This document shows, piece after piece, positions 1 to 8,526 of a stretch of DNA of 64,000 nucleotides. Numbering within the stretch: the stretch's first letter is position 1; every line of letters begins with the position of its first letter. The notes beneath the pieces were generated by a model. That model made no database searches. It was not told the DNA's origin and worked only from the letters and a program-made list of their open reading frames with translations. The translations under genes were made by a program, and so were the position numbers. Source of the stretch: an uncultured Tenacibaculum sp. (GTDB lineage Bacteria; Bacteroidota; Bacteroidia; Flavobacteriales; Flavobacteriaceae); contig NZ_CANMAX010000009.1 in assembly GCF_947495995.1 (NCBI RefSeq), positions 62,001 to 126,000 of the forward strand, in the 5' to 3' direction.

Positions 1-1068
1 TTTGCTACAAATAGTTTAGTAGTTTGGACTAACAGAACAGAGAAACCATTTAAAGGATTCCAGAAAGGAAGAAGAATTCAGTTAAAAAGTAAAGATGTAA
101 GAGTTTTAGAGGAGGAGTTTGATGGACGATTAAAATATATTGTTCCAAGATGTCAAACAATGAACTTAATTGTAAATGGATTTAAATCTGGAGATTTTCA
201 AGTAAGTGGTGATTATCCTGTGTTAGATAAGGTTCAAAAAAAGAATCTAATTTATGGAAGGTTTTTAAATCAAAACGATATTGAAAATAAAACCAAGGTA
301 ACTGTTATAGAGGAAAATATCTATAAACAAATATTTGAGAAAAATGAAGATCCAATTAATCAATACATCATTATCAATAATGTAAACTATAAAGTTGTAG
401 GAGTTTATAAATCAGGAGCAATCGATTTTGACGGAGATACAGCATATATACCGTTCACTACTTTTCAACAAGTCTATAATAGAGGTAATCGAATAGATTG
501 GATGATGATTACCGCTGAAGAAGGAGTAGATATAGAACAATTTGAGCTAGATATCCAATTAGCATTAAAAAACTTGCATAAGGTAGATCCTGAAGATAAT
601 AAAGCTTTAGGAGGAGTTAATTTAGGTAAAGAAATTGGAAAATTCACAGGTTTTTTAACAGGTATGCAGTTCTTAACTTGGTTTGTGGGAATAGCAACTT
701 TAATTGCAGGGGTTTTTGCAATTGGTAACATCTTATTAATTACAGTTAAAGAGCGAACTAAAGAAATAGGAATACGTAGAGCATTAGGAGCAACACCAAT
801 AGAAATAAGATTACAAGTAATATTAGAATCTATTTTCTTAACTGTAGTTGCAGGTATGTTGGGGATTATATTTGGAGGACTAATTCTCTATCTCATAGAT
901 AAAGCATTTGCTACCGGACCAGATGCTGCACTATTAAATCCAACAGTAAATATTCCAATCATATTAATAGCCTTTGGAATACTAATCGTATTAGGAACCT
1001 CAATAGGATTAATACCAGCCTATATGGCAACACTAATAAAACCAATCGAAGCATTAAGAGAAGAATAA
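1..1068 (+). CDS. MacB-type ABC transporter permease (5' end cut by window)
   Basis: Inner-membrane permease of the MacB/FtsX family, which couples ATP hydrolysis to export with a MacA adaptor and a TolC-like duct. The frame is open from base 1, giving 355 visible residues; the start and first membrane segment lie upstream. Visible parts are a periplasmic MacB_PCD-like domain, then three hydrophobic segments. The loop after the first of these has the FtsX signature KERTKEIGIRRALGA, and the C-terminus is IKPIEALREE. The adaptor gene follows 30 bp downstream, so the two form an operon. Substrate unknown; antimicrobial or lipoprotein export are possibilities from the family only. Confidence 0.9.
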   Translation, partial: FATNSLVVWTNRTEKPFKGFQKGRRIQLKSKDVRVLEEEFDGRLKYIVPRCQTMNLIVNGFKSGDFQVSGDYPVLDKVQKKNLIYGRFLNQNDIENKTKVTVIEENIYKQIFEKNEDPINQYIIINNVNYKVVGVYKSGAIDFDGDTAYIPFTTFQQVYNRGNRIDWMMITAEEGVDIEQFELDIQLALKNLHKVDPEDNKALGGVNLGKEIGKFTGFLTGMQFLTWFVGIATLIAGVFAIGNILLITVKERTKEIGIRRALGATPIEIRLQVILESIFLTVVAGMLGIIFGGLILYLIDKAFATGPDAALLNPTVNIPIILIAFGILIVLGTSIGLIPAYMATLIKPIEALREE

Positions 1069-1098
1069 AATAATAATCAGACTTTATAAACAAATACA

Positions 1099-2220
1099 AT
1101 GAGTAAAAGAGCCAAAATTATATTAATAATTGTAGCAATTCTGTTTGCAACCGTTTTAATCTGGTTTGCGAAAAAGAATAAGAAGAACGTAGTACAATTC
1201 GAAACAGAAAAACCTTTTAAAACTACGATCGTTAAAAAAACAGTAGCTACTGGTAAAGTAGTTCCTTTAGAAGAAGTAGAAATTAAGCCACAAATAGCAG
1301 GTATTGTAGATAGAGTTTTAGTTGAAGAAGGACAAGTAGTTAAGGCTGGAGATTTAATTGCTACTGTAAGAGTAGTGCCAAATGTAGAAGCATTAAACTC
1401 TGCAAATAACGAAATTAAAAATGCGCAACTTTCATTTGAGAATGCTAAAACGCAATTTGATAGAAATAGAAGTCTTTTTGAAAAAGGAGTAATTTCTAGA
1501 CAAGAATTTGAAAATTCAGAATTATCATTTAATAATGCAAAGCAACGTTTATCTAATGCAAAATCTAATATGGATATTGTAAAAAGAGGAACAACTGCAG
1601 GATTAGGAAGCGCTGCGAACACAAATATTAGAGCAACTTCTTCAGGAATGATTGTTGAAATTCCAGTTAAAAAAGGATATCAAGTAATTCAGAGTAATAG
1701 TTTTAATGCAGGTACAACAATTGCAACTATTGCCGATATGAATAAAATGATCTTTGAAGGAAAAGTAGACGAATCTGAAGTCGGAAAATTAATTAGAGGA
1801 ACTAAATTACAGGTTTCATTAGGAGCTATTGAAGATAAGAAGTTTCCTGCAGAATTAAATTTCATCGCTCCAAAAGGTACTGAAGAAGGCGGAGCTGTTC
1901 AGTTTAAAATTAAGGCAGATGTAACTTTAGATGATAGTAACTTTATTAGAGCAGGGTATTCTGCAAACGCAGATATCGTATTAGACAAGAAAGAAGATGT
2001 TCTTGCTATTAAAGAAGCTTTATTGAGATTCGACAAGAAAACAGAAAAACCATATGTTGAAATTGAATTAGGAGATGGGAAATTCGAAAAGAAAGAATTA
2101 GAATTAGGTATTTCTGATGGAGTAAATATCGAGGTGAAATCTGGAGTTACTTTAGAAGACAAAATTAAAATATGGAATAAAGCGTCTAAAGACGATAAAG
2201 ATAAGAAAGAAGATAATTAA
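1099..2220 (+). CDS. MacA/HlyD-family periplasmic adaptor
   Basis: Membrane-fusion protein linking the upstream MacB-like permease to an outer-membrane channel. It has an N-terminal membrane anchor (about residues 7-24). A biotinyl-lipoyl half-motif follows near residues 60-90 (IKPQIAGIVDRVLVEEGQ), then a predicted coiled-coil hairpin (about 95-155) rich in Asn, Glu and Lys. The second lipoyl half (ATSSGMIVEIPVKKGY) and a beta-barrel domain come next. The C-terminus is a charged Asp/Lys tail. The 373-residue length is normal. No TolC gene follows: a hairpin terminator comes directly after the stop, so the channel must be encoded elsewhere. Confidence 0.9.
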   Translation: MSKRAKIILIIVAILFATVLIWFAKKNKKNVVQFETEKPFKTTIVKKTVATGKVVPLEEVEIKPQIAGIVDRVLVEEGQVVKAGDLIATVRVVPNVEALNSANNEIKNAQLSFENAKTQFDRNRSLFEKGVISRQEFENSELSFNNAKQRLSNAKSNMDIVKRGTTAGLGSAANTNIRATSSGMIVEIPVKKGYQVIQSNSFNAGTTIATIADMNKMIFEGKVDESEVGKLIRGTKLQVSLGAIEDKKFPAELNFIAPKGTEEGGAVQFKIKADVTLDDSNFIRAGYSANADIVLDKKEDVLAIKEALLRFDKKTEKPYVEIELGDGKFEKKELELGISDGVNIEVKSGVTLEDKIKIWNKASKDDKDKKEDN

Positions 2221-2242
2221 TCATAATCTATCGATAAAACGC

Positions 2243-2278
2243 AAAAGGAAGCTATTAAAGGCTTCCTTTTGTGTTTTT
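2243..2278 (+). terminator. Rho-independent terminator after the MacAB-like operon
   Basis: A perfect 10-bp stem (AAAAGGAAGC / GCTTCCTTTT, 2243-2252 with 2261-2270) has an 8-nt loop and a T-rich tail interrupted by GTG. It lies 22 bp after the adaptor stop codon. Confidence 0.7.
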
Positions 2279-2414
2279 AATACCATTGATCTATTTTTTA
2301 AAGTTATTAAACGAAACATAACTACGAAACAGTATTTTTCCTGTGTAATCTACAGGTTTAAATCGTAAATTGGTGATAAACATTTTGTTAAACCCCCAAT
2401 AAACGACTTTTACC

Positions 2415-5006
2415 ATGAAGAATTATTACTCAAAATTAAAGAGTTTAATACTAGTAATTATCTTAACATTCACTTTTCAGGATTTAACTTCACAAACAAA
2501 TGAGCCTTTCAATTGTGTTCAAGAAGCCTATTTATTTCAGAGCAACGATGTATATGCTCAAAATTTAGCTTCAGGAAATGCTATTTTAGATGGAATCAAT
2601 TTATCTACGTTTGTGATCAACGGCGTAGGATACAACGAAAAAGATGGCTACATCTGGGGTTCTTTAAAATCTACAGACGGAAATACCATTATAAGAGTTG
2701 GAAATGATTATGAAACGACAGTATATACTGTTGCAGGAGCATCTTACAGTTATGTAGGAGATGTTAATCAAGATGGGATTTACTATCTAAAATCAGGAGG
2801 AAACTCTTTTTATATGATTGATTTAGATCCAGCTTCAGCTAATTATTTAACTAAAATAGGAACTGGAACTTTATCTCAAAGTATAGGAAACCACGATTGG
2901 GCATTCAATGCTGTAGATGATATGTTATATACTGTGGAGAAAAACTCTAACATTTTATATAAAATCGATCCTTCTAATGGAAACGTAACATCGTTAGGAG
3001 AAGTTCCAATTTTGTCTGGTTTAAATTATACTTATGGAGCAGTATATTTTGATGTAGATGGAAATTTTTATGTGTCAGCTAATCAAACAGGAACAGTTTA
3101 CGTCATATATGCTGTTCAAAATGTAACGAGTAGTTTAGACATGACATCTAATCTTTTTGCATTTGGTCCTTCTAGTTCTCAAAACGATGGAGCAAGATGC
3201 CCAACTGCGCCAGTACCCCAAGAAGATTGTACTAATGGAGTAGACGATGATGGTGATGGTTTAGTAGATTGTGATGATCCTTCTTGTTCAGGAGTAGCTT
3301 CTTGTCCAGATATTACCCCAACTTCAACAGGTAATAACGGAGGATTAGAAAGTAACAATCGCTTATCTGAACAAATTAATCAGAGAAACATTAATAGAAT
3401 AAAAAAGAATTACAAATTCGATGCTGCAAAAGCTAGAAAAGTAGAGAAAAATAGTTTCTATGCAAGAAGATCTAGTAATCAAAATATTTCACTTTGGGAT
3501 TTTGTACCAATGGATATTATTCCAGGAGCTACTGCAGTTGAAAGTTCTCCAAGTGATTTAGTTGGAATTACTAATGCTACTGAGTTAGTTTCTGTAGATT
3601 ATATGAGAGACAATCAGGCATACGGAACATTACTAGTTCTAAAAACAGAAGATAAAGTTTACGAGCATACAAAACATATTTGTGACCGATTTACAGGAGC
3701 TGAATTATTATCAGTTTCTAACATGGATGTAAATGATGAATTATTTATCAAATCTAGAGTTAAACAACCAAATGGTTCTATAGAATTTGTAGCAAGTTTT
3801 TCAGTAAGAGAATCGGCAGATAATAGTTCGTTTATTGTAGAATCGCACTGGAATTTAGATCAGTATGAAGATGACGGATATTACAATTTCCAAGTTTGGG
3901 CAAGTTCTATAGATGATTTATACAATATGTCGGTAGAGGTTTTACGTTTATTAGAAGTTCAAAAACCAATTAGTGAGTATAGAAGTTCAGATGCTCCACC
4001 AGTATTTATTAAGAAAGCAGCTTATAGAAGAGGTGGTAAGATTGATTTAGAAATCATTAATAATTTAAGACCATCAACAGTAGTTATTGAAGGAAATAAA
4101 CGAGTAACTGAAACAAGCACAGGAGAAGCAGTAACATTTAATGTAGATTTAACAGGTTATATAAACAATGTAACTTTAGATATTGGAAACCTTTATGACT
4201 TCGGATTCAGACTTCGTAATCGTTATGATATAACTCCAGATGATTTATTCCTTTCTGATGGAACTTGGGGAGTTGATGATAGTTCTAAAACTTTTGTAGA
4301 TTCATTTAATGTAATCGCAAATAATGAAACAGATGAAGATGGTGTTTATAAAGTTGAAAGAAACATTTCGTTTACAGCAACTGCAAATCAAGATGTATCT
4401 GTTTACAGATCTTTAACGCCAAAATTTGAACAAGTAGATTTATCTGAATACGATCAAGTTTCATTCAATGCAAAAGGAGATGGACAAATGAAAATGATCT
4501 TTGTTAAAGAGAGTGTTGCAGATTGGAACGATCAACCTTACATAACAGTGAATTTGACTGAGAATACAACAAGCTATACTATGTATAAAGGTGATATCAT
4601 GTCTAATTTAAGTGGTGAAGTGAATTTAAACGATGTGAAAATGTTATTCATTACACTTGTTGCTGAAGACGGAACTACAGTTCAGAAAACTTTAGACATT
4701 GGTAATATTAAATTCTCAAAACAAAGTACAGCTTCTATAAAAGACGAGTCTTTAATTGAAAAGGCAATTGTAAGTCCAAATCCAATAGAAACTAATGCTG
4801 TGTTCACGTTTAACTCAAATACAACCAATAAATACAATTTTGAAGTATTTAATGTATTAGGTAAACGAGTGCATAACGAAAATATAACTGCTAAAGTAGG
4901 TAGCAATGCAATAAACTTCAATAGAAAACAACTTGCATCAGGAATTTACTTCTACAAGATAAGCTCTAAAGAACATGAAATGAAAGGTAAACTGATTTTC
5001 AAATAG
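2415..5006 (+). CDS. Large secreted T9SS cargo protein with Ca-binding-like linker
   Basis: 863-residue secreted protein; no enzymatic family recognised. It starts with a signal peptide ending near SQTNEP. About 240 residues of repetitive beta-strand sequence follow and look like a beta-propeller (YIWGSLKSTDG, YYLKSGGNSFYMID). Next is an acidic Cys-containing linker near residues 271-290 (CTNGVDDDGDGLVDCDDPSC), resembling thrombospondin-3/EF-hand-like calcium loops. A long beta-rich region follows. The last ~85 residues are a type A T9SS sorting domain (SPNPIETNAVFTF, VLGKRVHNEN, GIYFYKI, KGKLIFK). It should cross the outer membrane through T9SS and be released or anchored. It is monocistronic. 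The start is the first ATG before the signal peptide. Confidence 0.85.
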   Translation: MKNYYSKLKSLILVIILTFTFQDLTSQTNEPFNCVQEAYLFQSNDVYAQNLASGNAILDGINLSTFVINGVGYNEKDGYIWGSLKSTDGNTIIRVGNDYETTVYTVAGASYSYVGDVNQDGIYYLKSGGNSFYMIDLDPASANYLTKIGTGTLSQSIGNHDWAFNAVDDMLYTVEKNSNILYKIDPSNGNVTSLGEVPILSGLNYTYGAVYFDVDGNFYVSANQTGTVYVIYAVQNVTSSLDMTSNLFAFGPSSSQNDGARCPTAPVPQEDCTNGVDDDGDGLVDCDDPSCSGVASCPDITPTSTGNNGGLESNNRLSEQINQRNINRIKKNYKFDAAKARKVEKNSFYARRSSNQNISLWDFVPMDIIPGATAVESSPSDLVGITNATELVSVDYMRDNQAYGTLLVLKTEDKVYEHTKHICDRFTGAELLSVSNMDVNDELFIKSRVKQPNGSIEFVASFSVRESADNSSFIVESHWNLDQYEDDGYYNFQVWASSIDDLYNMSVEVLRLLEVQKPISEYRSSDAPPVFIKKAAYRRGGKIDLEIINNLRPSTVVIEGNKRVTETSTGEAVTFNVDLTGYINNVTLDIGNLYDFGFRLRNRYDITPDDLFLSDGTWGVDDSSKTFVDSFNVIANNETDEDGVYKVERNISFTATANQDVSVYRSLTPKFEQVDLSEYDQVSFNAKGDGQMKMIFVKESVADWNDQPYITVNLTENTTSYTMYKGDIMSNLSGEVNLNDVKMLFITLVAEDGTTVQKTLDIGNIKFSKQSTASIKDESLIEKAIVSPNPIETNAVFTFNSNTTNKYNFEVFNVLGKRVHNENITAKVGSNAINFNRKQLASGIYFYKISSKEHEMKGKLIFK

Positions 5007-5205
5007 TTCTTTTGTAAGACTAAAGTAGCTATTACGTCTATTTAAACAGTAAATGAGTTCTTTAATTTAATTTAACGACGAATACTTACCGTTTATCGAT
5101 TGTATAGCTACTAGAAGTCTAAAAAACGATTTCTAAACTTGAAAAGCTTTGTAATTTAGCAAACGTAAGTAAGAAAGTTTGTTAATCCCTTTAAAAGTTG
5201 AAATT

Positions 5206-5331
5206 ATGAAAGTTTTTGAAATCCTAAATGAATTAATCGCGAATATCTTTGAAACTGTGAATCCTAAGATGAATGTACAAAAGATTCCAGTTTATGTAAA
5301 AAAGAATAATAAGCACCCTTTTAAAAAATAA
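5206..5331 (+). CDS. Possible 41-residue small protein
   Basis: Short ORF starting ATG at 5206 and ending TAA at 5331. The N-terminus is MKVFEILNELIANIFETVNP, which could form an amphipathic helix. The C-terminus is strongly basic (KKNNKHPFKK). No signal peptide and no family recognised. Support is indirect: it sits in an otherwise unusually long intergenic gap, its codon use matches the neighbours, and a strong hairpin terminator (5419-5450) lies downstream with no other gene to serve except the distant T9SS cargo. A weak -7-like TAATTTAG lies at 5152-5159. Chance remains a serious alternative. Confidence 0.35.
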   Translation: MKVFEILNELIANIFETVNPKMNVQKIPVYVKKNNKHPFKK

Positions 5332-5418
5332 AAGTATCAATAGTTCGTATAATCCCCAATTTATACACTATAATGTTTTTCCCCTTTTACATTTTAACAT
5401 GTAATACCCCAAAAAAAG

Positions 5419-5450
5419 AAAGGAACTCAATTTTGAGTTCCTTTTTTTAT
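5419..5450. terminator. Rho-independent terminator
   Basis: A perfect 12-bp stem (AAAGGAACTCAA / TTGAGTTCCTTT, 5419-5430 with 5433-5444) has a tight loop. It is flanked by A7 on the left and T7 on the right, so it can work in both directions. Confidence 0.85.
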
Positions 5451-5481
5451 ATCCAAAATAAAAAATCACTATTAATAGGTA

Positions 5482-5512
5482 TTGGTTAGATTTTGATTTA
5501 AAAATAAGTTTG
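5482..5512 (+). promoter_or_regulatory. Bacteroidota promoter for the acidic lipoprotein
   Basis: A -33-like TTG (5482-5484) is followed after 20 bp by a perfect -7 element TAAGTTTG (5505-5512). The start codon is 23 bp further on. Confidence 0.65.
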
Positions 5513-5535
5513 TTAGGAACATAAAAAGAATTCAA

Positions 5536-6456
5536 ATGAAAATCAATTTTAAAAAAATAACTTTCATATTACTTTCTGTTTTTTTTATAGCCTGTAGTAG
5601 TTCAGAAGATGAAATGGGGGGTGAAAATGGAGGTGATGGAAATGCATCAGGTAATTTTTGTGACTTAGAATTTAAATCTAACGTAGTAGAGCGTTTTTTC
5701 TCAGTTTCTCATGTTACAAATTACGAAACTCAGTTTGAGAATTACTCAATTACTCCTTTAGAAGTTAACAATATGCGTGCAGGTAATGCAGCTTATCCAG
5801 GAAGAAGAGTAGGGCAATTAAATGGTAACGAAGGAGAATTTGATAATCCTTTGCCTGGTTCTTATGATGTTTCGTCTGTCGATGATCAATCTTGTAGAGT
5901 TGTAAAAAGATTCATTTTTCCTGGTTTTTATATAGTTGATCATAATCTTAAACTTAATGATAATATTACAAGATTAGACTTGGTTAAGAATGATATTTTT
6001 ATGAACGACAGTGGTACTTTGTTGACTATTGGTGGACGTTGGAATGATAGATTTGATCCAGTAGATGATCCATTAATTTCTAATGATGTTGTTTTAAGAC
6101 CACAAATTACTATAGTCGATTTTTCTGAAAATTTTTTCGATCCAGGATTTCAAGTATATAATCCACGAGATTTAGCAGATGTTAGTTTACAAATTCCTAT
6201 TGGTGGAGAATTAGAAGATTTTAGACCTAATTTTGGAGCTAATGGAACAATAACAAAAGATGTAACTCGTAGCGAAATATTTGAACCTAATGAAGAAATT
6301 TTAGCTCAGAAATTTCAGATTGCAATTAAGTTTGTTGATGTGAAATTAAGAAATTCATTTGGTGCTGGTCCAGAGCAAACATTAAATGGAGAGATTTTAA
6401 TTACTTGGGTTGGTACAGAAACTCCACCACAAGAAATAAATCCAATAGGCGATTAA
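5536..6456 (+). CDS. Acidic surface lipoprotein, function unknown
   Basis: 306-residue lipoprotein. A type II signal peptide ends in the lipobox FFIAC with Cys20. The next residues are SSSEDEMGG, a Ser/Glu/Asp-rich run like the Bacteroidota lipoprotein export signal that sends lipoproteins to the cell surface. The mature part is beta-rich and acidic, with several DP/NP turns, and no recognised domain. It stands alone: a perfect TAnnTTTG promoter is upstream and a strong terminator is downstream (6461-6495). It could be a surface-binding or adhesin-like protein, but nothing in the sequence proves this. Confidence 0.75.
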   Translation: MKINFKKITFILLSVFFIACSSSEDEMGGENGGDGNASGNFCDLEFKSNVVERFFSVSHVTNYETQFENYSITPLEVNNMRAGNAAYPGRRVGQLNGNEGEFDNPLPGSYDVSSVDDQSCRVVKRFIFPGFYIVDHNLKLNDNITRLDLVKNDIFMNDSGTLLTIGGRWNDRFDPVDDPLISNDVVLRPQITIVDFSENFFDPGFQVYNPRDLADVSLQIPIGGELEDFRPNFGANGTITKDVTRSEIFEPNEEILAQKFQIAIKFVDVKLRNSFGAGPEQTLNGEILITWVGTETPPQEINPIGD

Positions 6457-6460
6457 ACTA

Positions 6461-6495
6461 AAAAAGCAATCTAAAATATTTTAGATTGCTTTTTC
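6461..6495. terminator. Rho-independent terminator
   Basis: Long perfect palindrome with arms AAAAAGCAATCTAAAA and TTTTAGATTGCTTTTT. It follows the acidic lipoprotein stop by 4 bp. The convergent dehydrogenase gene ends 30 bp further on, so it may serve both strands. Confidence 0.85.
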
Positions 6496-6524
6496 TATAT
6501 TATAAAAAGTAGGCTTAGCTATTT

Positions 6525-7412
6525 TTATGAAAACATTTTAGCCACTTTTTCTGCTTTTCTACTTTCGCTATAATCGTAAAAACCTTCTCCAGATTTCACT
6601 CCTAATTTACCTGCAGTTACCATATTAACTAATAATGGACATGGTGCGTATTTTGGGTTTTTAAATCCTTCGTACATTACATTTAAAATAGATAAACACA
6701 CATCTAAACCAATAAAATCAGCTAATTGTAATGGACCCATTGGGTGTGCCATACCTAATTTCATTACAGTATCAATTTCTTTAACACCAGCAACTCCATT
6801 GTATAAAGTCTCAATAGATTCGTTAATCATAGGCATTAAAATTCTGTTAGCCACAAAACCAGGATAATCATTTACCTCTACAGGAACTTTCTTAATCTTT
6901 TCAGTAAGTTCAACAATAGTATTGTTAACTTCATCAGAAGTATTATAACCTCTAATAATTTCAACTAATTTCATAATAGGAACAGGGTTCATAAAGTGCA
7001 TTCCTATTACTTTTTCTGGTCTGTTTGTAACAGCAGCGATTTGAGTAATTGAGATAGAAGAAGTATTTGTAGCAAGAATAGTATCTTCAGCACAAACTTC
7101 ATCTAAATCTTTAAATATTTTTAGTTTTAAATCAATATTTTCAGTAGCAGCTTCAACCACTAAACTAGCAGATTGAACTCCATCTTTTATTGAAGTAAAC
7201 GTAGTAATATTGTTTAATGTATCTTCTTTATCTTGAGCAGATATTTTTTCTTTAGCAACCATACGATCTAAGTTTTTAGAAATAGTAGCTAAACCTTTAT
7301 CTAAAGCTGCTTGAGAAATATCAATTAATTGAACATTGTAACCAAATTGAGCAAACGTATGGGCAATACCATTTCCCATAGTTCCAGCACCAATTACTGC
7401 AATATTTTTCAT
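6525..7412 (-). CDS. hbd: 3-hydroxybutyryl-CoA / 3-hydroxyacyl-CoA dehydrogenase
   Basis: NAD-dependent oxidation of (S)-3-hydroxyacyl-CoA to 3-ketoacyl-CoA in the cytoplasm, used in fatty acid or butyrate/PHB-type metabolism. The Rossmann motif GAGTMGNG is at residues 8-15. The NTSSISIT segment holds a catalytic Ser near 118. The catalytic pair His139 and Glu151 is spaced 12 apart, as in the family (IGMHFMNPV, VEIIRG). The Asn in PGFVANRIL and the C-terminal domain motif HPMGPLQLADFIGLD are also present. The 295-residue length is that of the stand-alone enzyme. It lies 31 bp downstream of the Gfo/Idh gene and is probably cotranscribed. Confidence 0.93.
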   Translation of the reverse strand: MKNIAVIGAGTMGNGIAHTFAQFGYNVQLIDISQAALDKGLATISKNLDRMVAKEKISAQDKEDTLNNITTFTSIKDGVQSASLVVEAATENIDLKLKIFKDLDEVCAEDTILATNTSSISITQIAAVTNRPEKVIGMHFMNPVPIMKLVEIIRGYNTSDEVNNTIVELTEKIKKVPVEVNDYPGFVANRILMPMINESIETLYNGVAGVKEIDTVMKLGMAHPMGPLQLADFIGLDVCLSILNVMYEGFKNPKYAPCPLLVNMVTAGKLGVKSGEGFYDYSESRKAEKVAKMFS

Positions 7413-7443
7413 GTAAAATTTAATTTTAGTGTTGTTTGGATTA

Positions 7444-8409
7444 TTATTTAGAAAAACAATCGATAATTTGATGTGCTACTCGTAAAGCTTCTGTTCCTTG
7501 CGTTAAAGAAACAATTGGAGTAGTGTTGTTTTTAATTGCATCGGCAAACGAATTCAACTCATCTAAAATCGCATTGTTTGGTTCTATCTTAGGATTTTCA
7601 AAATAGATTTGCTTTTTAATACCTTCTGCATTTTGCAAAATCATAGCAAAATCGTCAGGAGTTTCAGGTGCATCTTTCATTTTAACAACTTCAGATTTCT
7701 TCTCTAAAAAGTCTACAGAGATATAAGCATCTCTTTGGAAGAAACGAGTTTTTCTCATGTTTTTCATTGAGATTCTACTCGAAGTTAAATTGGCAACACA
7801 ACCATTTTCAAATTCTATTCTTGCATTTGCAATATCAGGAGTTTCAGAAATTACAGAAACACCACTTGCAGAAACATTTTTTACTTTCGATTTTACAACA
7901 GAAAGAATAATATCAATATCGTGAATCATTAAGTCTAAAACTACAGGAACATCAGTTCCTCTAGGATTAAATTCAGCCAATCGGTGTGTCTCAATAAACA
8001 TAGGTGTTTCAATAATATCTTTTACAGCGGTAAAAGCAGGATTAAAACGCTCAACATGTCCAACTTGACCACGAACATGATTCTGGCTAGCTAAAGTTCG
8101 AATTGCTTCAGCTTCTTGTATTGTATTCGTTATAGGTTTTTCAATAAAAATATGTTTCCCTTTTTCGATGGCTAATTTCGCACAGTCGAAGTGAGAAAGA
8201 GTAGGAGTTACAATATCGATAACATCTACAGCATCGATTAAACTTTCTACTGTATCAAAAAAGGTGTAACCATATTCTGTAACAACTTTATCTGCATTTT
8301 CTTTATTAGGATCGTAAAATCCAACGAGTTCATATTTATCAGATTCTTGTAAAAGGCGTAGGTGAATTTTACCCAAATGACCTGCACCTAAAACTCCAGC
8401 TTTTAGCAT
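7444..8409 (-). CDS. Gfo/Idh/MocA-family NAD(P)-dependent oxidoreductase
   Basis: Cytoplasmic sugar- or cyclitol-type dehydrogenase; the substrate cannot be read from sequence. The Rossmann motif GAGHLGKIH lies at residues 8-16, with the diagnostic EKP at residues 90-92. The C-terminal domain has MIHDIDIILS, where the His and Asp are the usual catalytic residues. The 321-residue length is typical. It is first gene of a likely two-gene operon with the 3-hydroxyacyl-CoA dehydrogenase. Its promoter has a perfect -7 element, with an 18-bp palindrome over the predicted start of transcription, suggesting a dedicated repressor. Confidence 0.88.
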   Translation of the reverse strand: MLKAGVLGAGHLGKIHLRLLQESDKYELVGFYDPNKENADKVVTEYGYTFFDTVESLIDAVDVIDIVTPTLSHFDCAKLAIEKGKHIFIEKPITNTIQEAEAIRTLASQNHVRGQVGHVERFNPAFTAVKDIIETPMFIETHRLAEFNPRGTDVPVVLDLMIHDIDIILSVVKSKVKNVSASGVSVISETPDIANARIEFENGCVANLTSSRISMKNMRKTRFFQRDAYISVDFLEKKSEVVKMKDAPETPDDFAMILQNAEGIKKQIYFENPKIEPNNAILDELNSFADAIKNNTTPIVSLTQGTEALRVAHQIIDCFSK

Positions 8410-8433
8410 AAATTTCGGATTTATTTTTATTGA

Positions 8434-8451
8434 ACTGATTTACAAATCAGT
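8434..8451. promoter_or_regulatory. Palindromic operator candidate at the Gfo/Idh promoter
   Basis: Perfect inverted repeat ACTGATTT-AC-AAATCAGT. It sits 5 bp downstream of the minus-strand -7 element, over the expected transcription start, where a bound repressor would block initiation. Confidence 0.5.
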
Positions 8452-8456
8452 GTTAA

Positions 8457-8464
8457 CAAAGATA
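8457..8464 (-). promoter_or_regulatory. -7 element for the Gfo/Idh-hbd operon
   Basis: Perfect TATCTTTG (TAnnTTTG consensus) on the minus strand, about 47 bp upstream of the ATG. No clear TTG at the -33 position. Confidence 0.6.
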
Positions 8465-8526
8465 CACTTTTATAGATTTTTTTTGGTATTTATTGCTACT
8501 TTTAACCCGCGGAAAATTTATATGTT

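Larger units (their letters stand above)
5007..5535. other. 529-bp intergenic stretch with a short ORF and a terminator
   Basis: The stretch lies between the T9SS cargo and the acidic lipoprotein. It holds a possible 41-residue ORF (5206-5331), a strong hairpin terminator (5419-5450) and the next gene's promoter (5482-5512). Bases 5007-5205 hold no long frame. They do contain two distant complementary arms, AGACT..GTAGCTAT (5017-5032) and ATAGCTAC..AGTCT (5104-5120), which could fold the 3' end of the upstream mRNA. Confidence 0.5.

Noticed and set aside
5014..5040. Third ECF-like element GTAAG-N17-GTCTA after the T9SS cargo
   Set aside because: The key AAC is AAG, the T4 run is missing, and no gene starts within 150 bp. 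Treated as chance.
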